A stretch of DNA of 8,253 bases. Origin: Pseudomonadota bacterium. Lineage in GTDB: Bacteria > Pseudomonadota > Alphaproteobacteria > Micropepsales > Micropepsaceae. How positions within the stretch are numbered: position 1 is the stretch's first letter; each line of letters begins with the position of its first letter. Below are positions 7,323 to 8,253 of this stretch, piece after piece. The stretch covers positions 1 through 8,253 of the forward strand of contig JAKBAU010000154.1 in NCBI GenBank assembly GCA_021808875.1, in the 5' to 3' direction. The notes under the pieces were generated by a model. It worked only from the letters and a program-made list of their open reading frames with translations. It searched no databases and was not told the DNA's origin. Both the position numbers and the translations under genes were made by a program.

Positions 7323-8129
7323 TCAAGCAAAAAGCCAGGTAGGTCTTGCCAACCTCAGTTCAACGCCTGCAGCAGTGAGCACGCCGGTGGCCGTCTCTTC
7401 CAGTCGGTCGAGACGAATGAGCGCGAAGCCATCGCGGCCGGTCACAGAGATAAGTTCACCGATGGTTTTTTCTCCGGCCGTGACCGCGGTTCCAGCTGGC
7501 GGAAGGTCAGCGCCGGCCGAAACAGCCAGCAGACGCTTGCGGGCGGTGCCACGATGTTTCATCCGCGCAGTGAGTTCCTGCCCGACATAGCAGCCTTTGG
7601 TGAAGCTGACGCCATGCAGTTGCTCAAGATCGCCATCCAGGGCGAACATGGCATCAATACCAAAATCCTCACCTTCAGGAACGCCGAGGGCGCGGCGATG
7701 GGCATGATAGGGCTCAAGCTGACCCACGCCCGGCGGGGTCTCCGCCTCGGCCACGATGGACCTGATCCCCAACTGCGGCAGGCGCGGATCAGCAAAGGAA
7801 ATTCCCGGAAGGGTTTCTCCCTGCCAGGCAGCGAGCACCTTCAGCTGGGGTCGCAACTCGATCTCGACCCTGGCGCGCAGTCTGTACATAGTCAGCCTGC
7901 GAACCATCGCCTCGGCCCTGCTTCTTGGACAGTCCAGCAGCACAGCACCGTCGCCCTCAACGATCAGAAAGTCGAACAAGATCTTGCCCTGGGGCGTAAG
8001 GAGGGCCGCATAGAGCGCAGAGGCTGGTGAGAGCTGCTCCATGTCGTTGGTTATAAGCCCCTGCAGCAGGCTGCGGGCATCAGCCCCGGCGAGTGCAATG
8101 ACAGATCGATCGTCAAGAAGCGCAATCAT
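7323..8129 (-). CDS. ygfZ: Folate-binding protein YgfZ (GcvT-like, Fe-S cluster maintenance)
   Basis: This tetrahydrofolate-dependent protein is related to the glycine cleavage T-protein and supports assembly or repair of some iron-sulfur enzymes, such as the radical-SAM enzyme MiaB. The product has 268 residues. The N-terminal domain starts MIALLDDRSVIALAGADARSLLQGLITND. The family signature KGCYVGQE is at 178-185 with the conserved cysteine C180, preceded by GEDFGIDAMFALDGDLEQLHGVSF (about 153-176). The C-terminal barrel ends with RLARPTWLFA. The frame is open to a TTG at 8165, but the ATG at 8129 fits the family N-terminus and overlaps the stop of the frame upstream in an ATGA. There is no clear Shine-Dalgarno, consistent with coupled translation. 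Confidence 0.93.
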   Translation of the reverse strand: MIALLDDRSVIALAGADARSLLQGLITNDMEQLSPASALYAALLTPQGKILFDFLIVEGDGAVLLDCPRSRAEAMVRRLTMYRLRARVEIELRPQLKVLAAWQGETLPGISFADPRLPQLGIRSIVAEAETPPGVGQLEPYHAHRRALGVPEGEDFGIDAMFALDGDLEQLHGVSFTKGCYVGQELTARMKHRGTARKRLLAVSAGADLPPAGTAVTAGEKTIGELISVTGRDGFALIRLDRLEETATGVLTAAGVELRLARPTWLFA

Positions 8130-8251
8130 GGTGCAAGAGGTAATGCCTGCCGGCCCACTTGCCAAGCGTGCTTGACATCATCCTTCCAGCGCAGGATGCA
8201 TGACTTCCAGCAAGCCAAGGGCCGTCCCTGTGCGTCACTCCGATCAATGGC
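8126..8251 (-). CDS. Possible 3' end of an unidentified gene entering from the right edge
   Basis: This frame is open for 41 codons from the window edge and stops in a TGA that shares bases with the ygfZ ATG (an ATGA overlap), an arrangement common in operons. The visible peptide is rich in tryptophan, lysine and arginine (for example CILRWKDDVKHAW) and ends in QALPLAP. I do not recognise a family. A second minus-strand frame is also open through this stretch, so chance is not excluded. Confidence 0.35.
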   Translation of the reverse strand, partial: AIDRSDAQGRPLACWKSCILRWKDDVKHAWQVGRQALPLAP

Positions 8252-8253
8252 AG

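Noticed and set aside
8172..8200. Plus-strand promoter with TTGACA at 8172-8177
   Set aside because: No acceptable -10 hexamer occurs at 16-18 bases spacing, and the stretch may be the end of a minus-strand coding region.

Overview
The window looks like ordinary chromosomal DNA of an alphaproteobacterium. The F1 ATP synthase genes run atpH-atpA-atpG-(atpD) with no Fo genes directly upstream of atpH, an arrangement typical of Alphaproteobacteria. The coding style is GC-rich, and the housekeeping proteins (QueD/QueF, YgfZ, Tag, LepB) fit that group. I cannot name a genus.

Layout. Positions 1-3082 on the minus strand carry the F1 operon: atpH (delta), atpA (alpha), atpG (gamma) and the first codons of atpD (beta), which continues off the left edge. 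A 338-base gene-free stretch (3083-3420) holds several inverted repeats and separates the operon from a divergent NAD(P)H-dependent FMN reductase-family gene (3421-3999, plus). That gene converges on lepB (signal peptidase I, 4082-4864, minus), with a GC-rich hairpin between the two. Divergent from lepB is a coupled pair for queuosine biosynthesis, queD-queF (4988-5814, plus), whose stop and start codons share one base. A pyridoxamine-phosphate-oxidase-fold protein (5943-6482, plus) follows and overlaps by four bases the convergent tag gene (3-methyladenine DNA glycosylase I, minus). After about 250 bases without a convincing gene comes ygfZ (folate-binding Fe-S maintenance protein, minus). 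Its start shares an ATGA with the end of an open frame that enters from the right edge.

How the genes work together. The atp genes build the catalytic head and stalk of one complex. QueD and QueF act at an early and a late step of preQ1 synthesis; QueE and QueC are not in the window. The other genes are unrelated housekeeping functions that happen to be neighbours.

I found no mobile element, CRISPR array, RNA gene, phage gene or defence system, and nothing that amounts to an undescribed system. The observation most worth a second look is the QueD homologue. It has the zinc-binding histidines but lacks the usual catalytic cysteine before the HGH motif, and apparently also the usual C-terminal substrate-anchoring glutamate.
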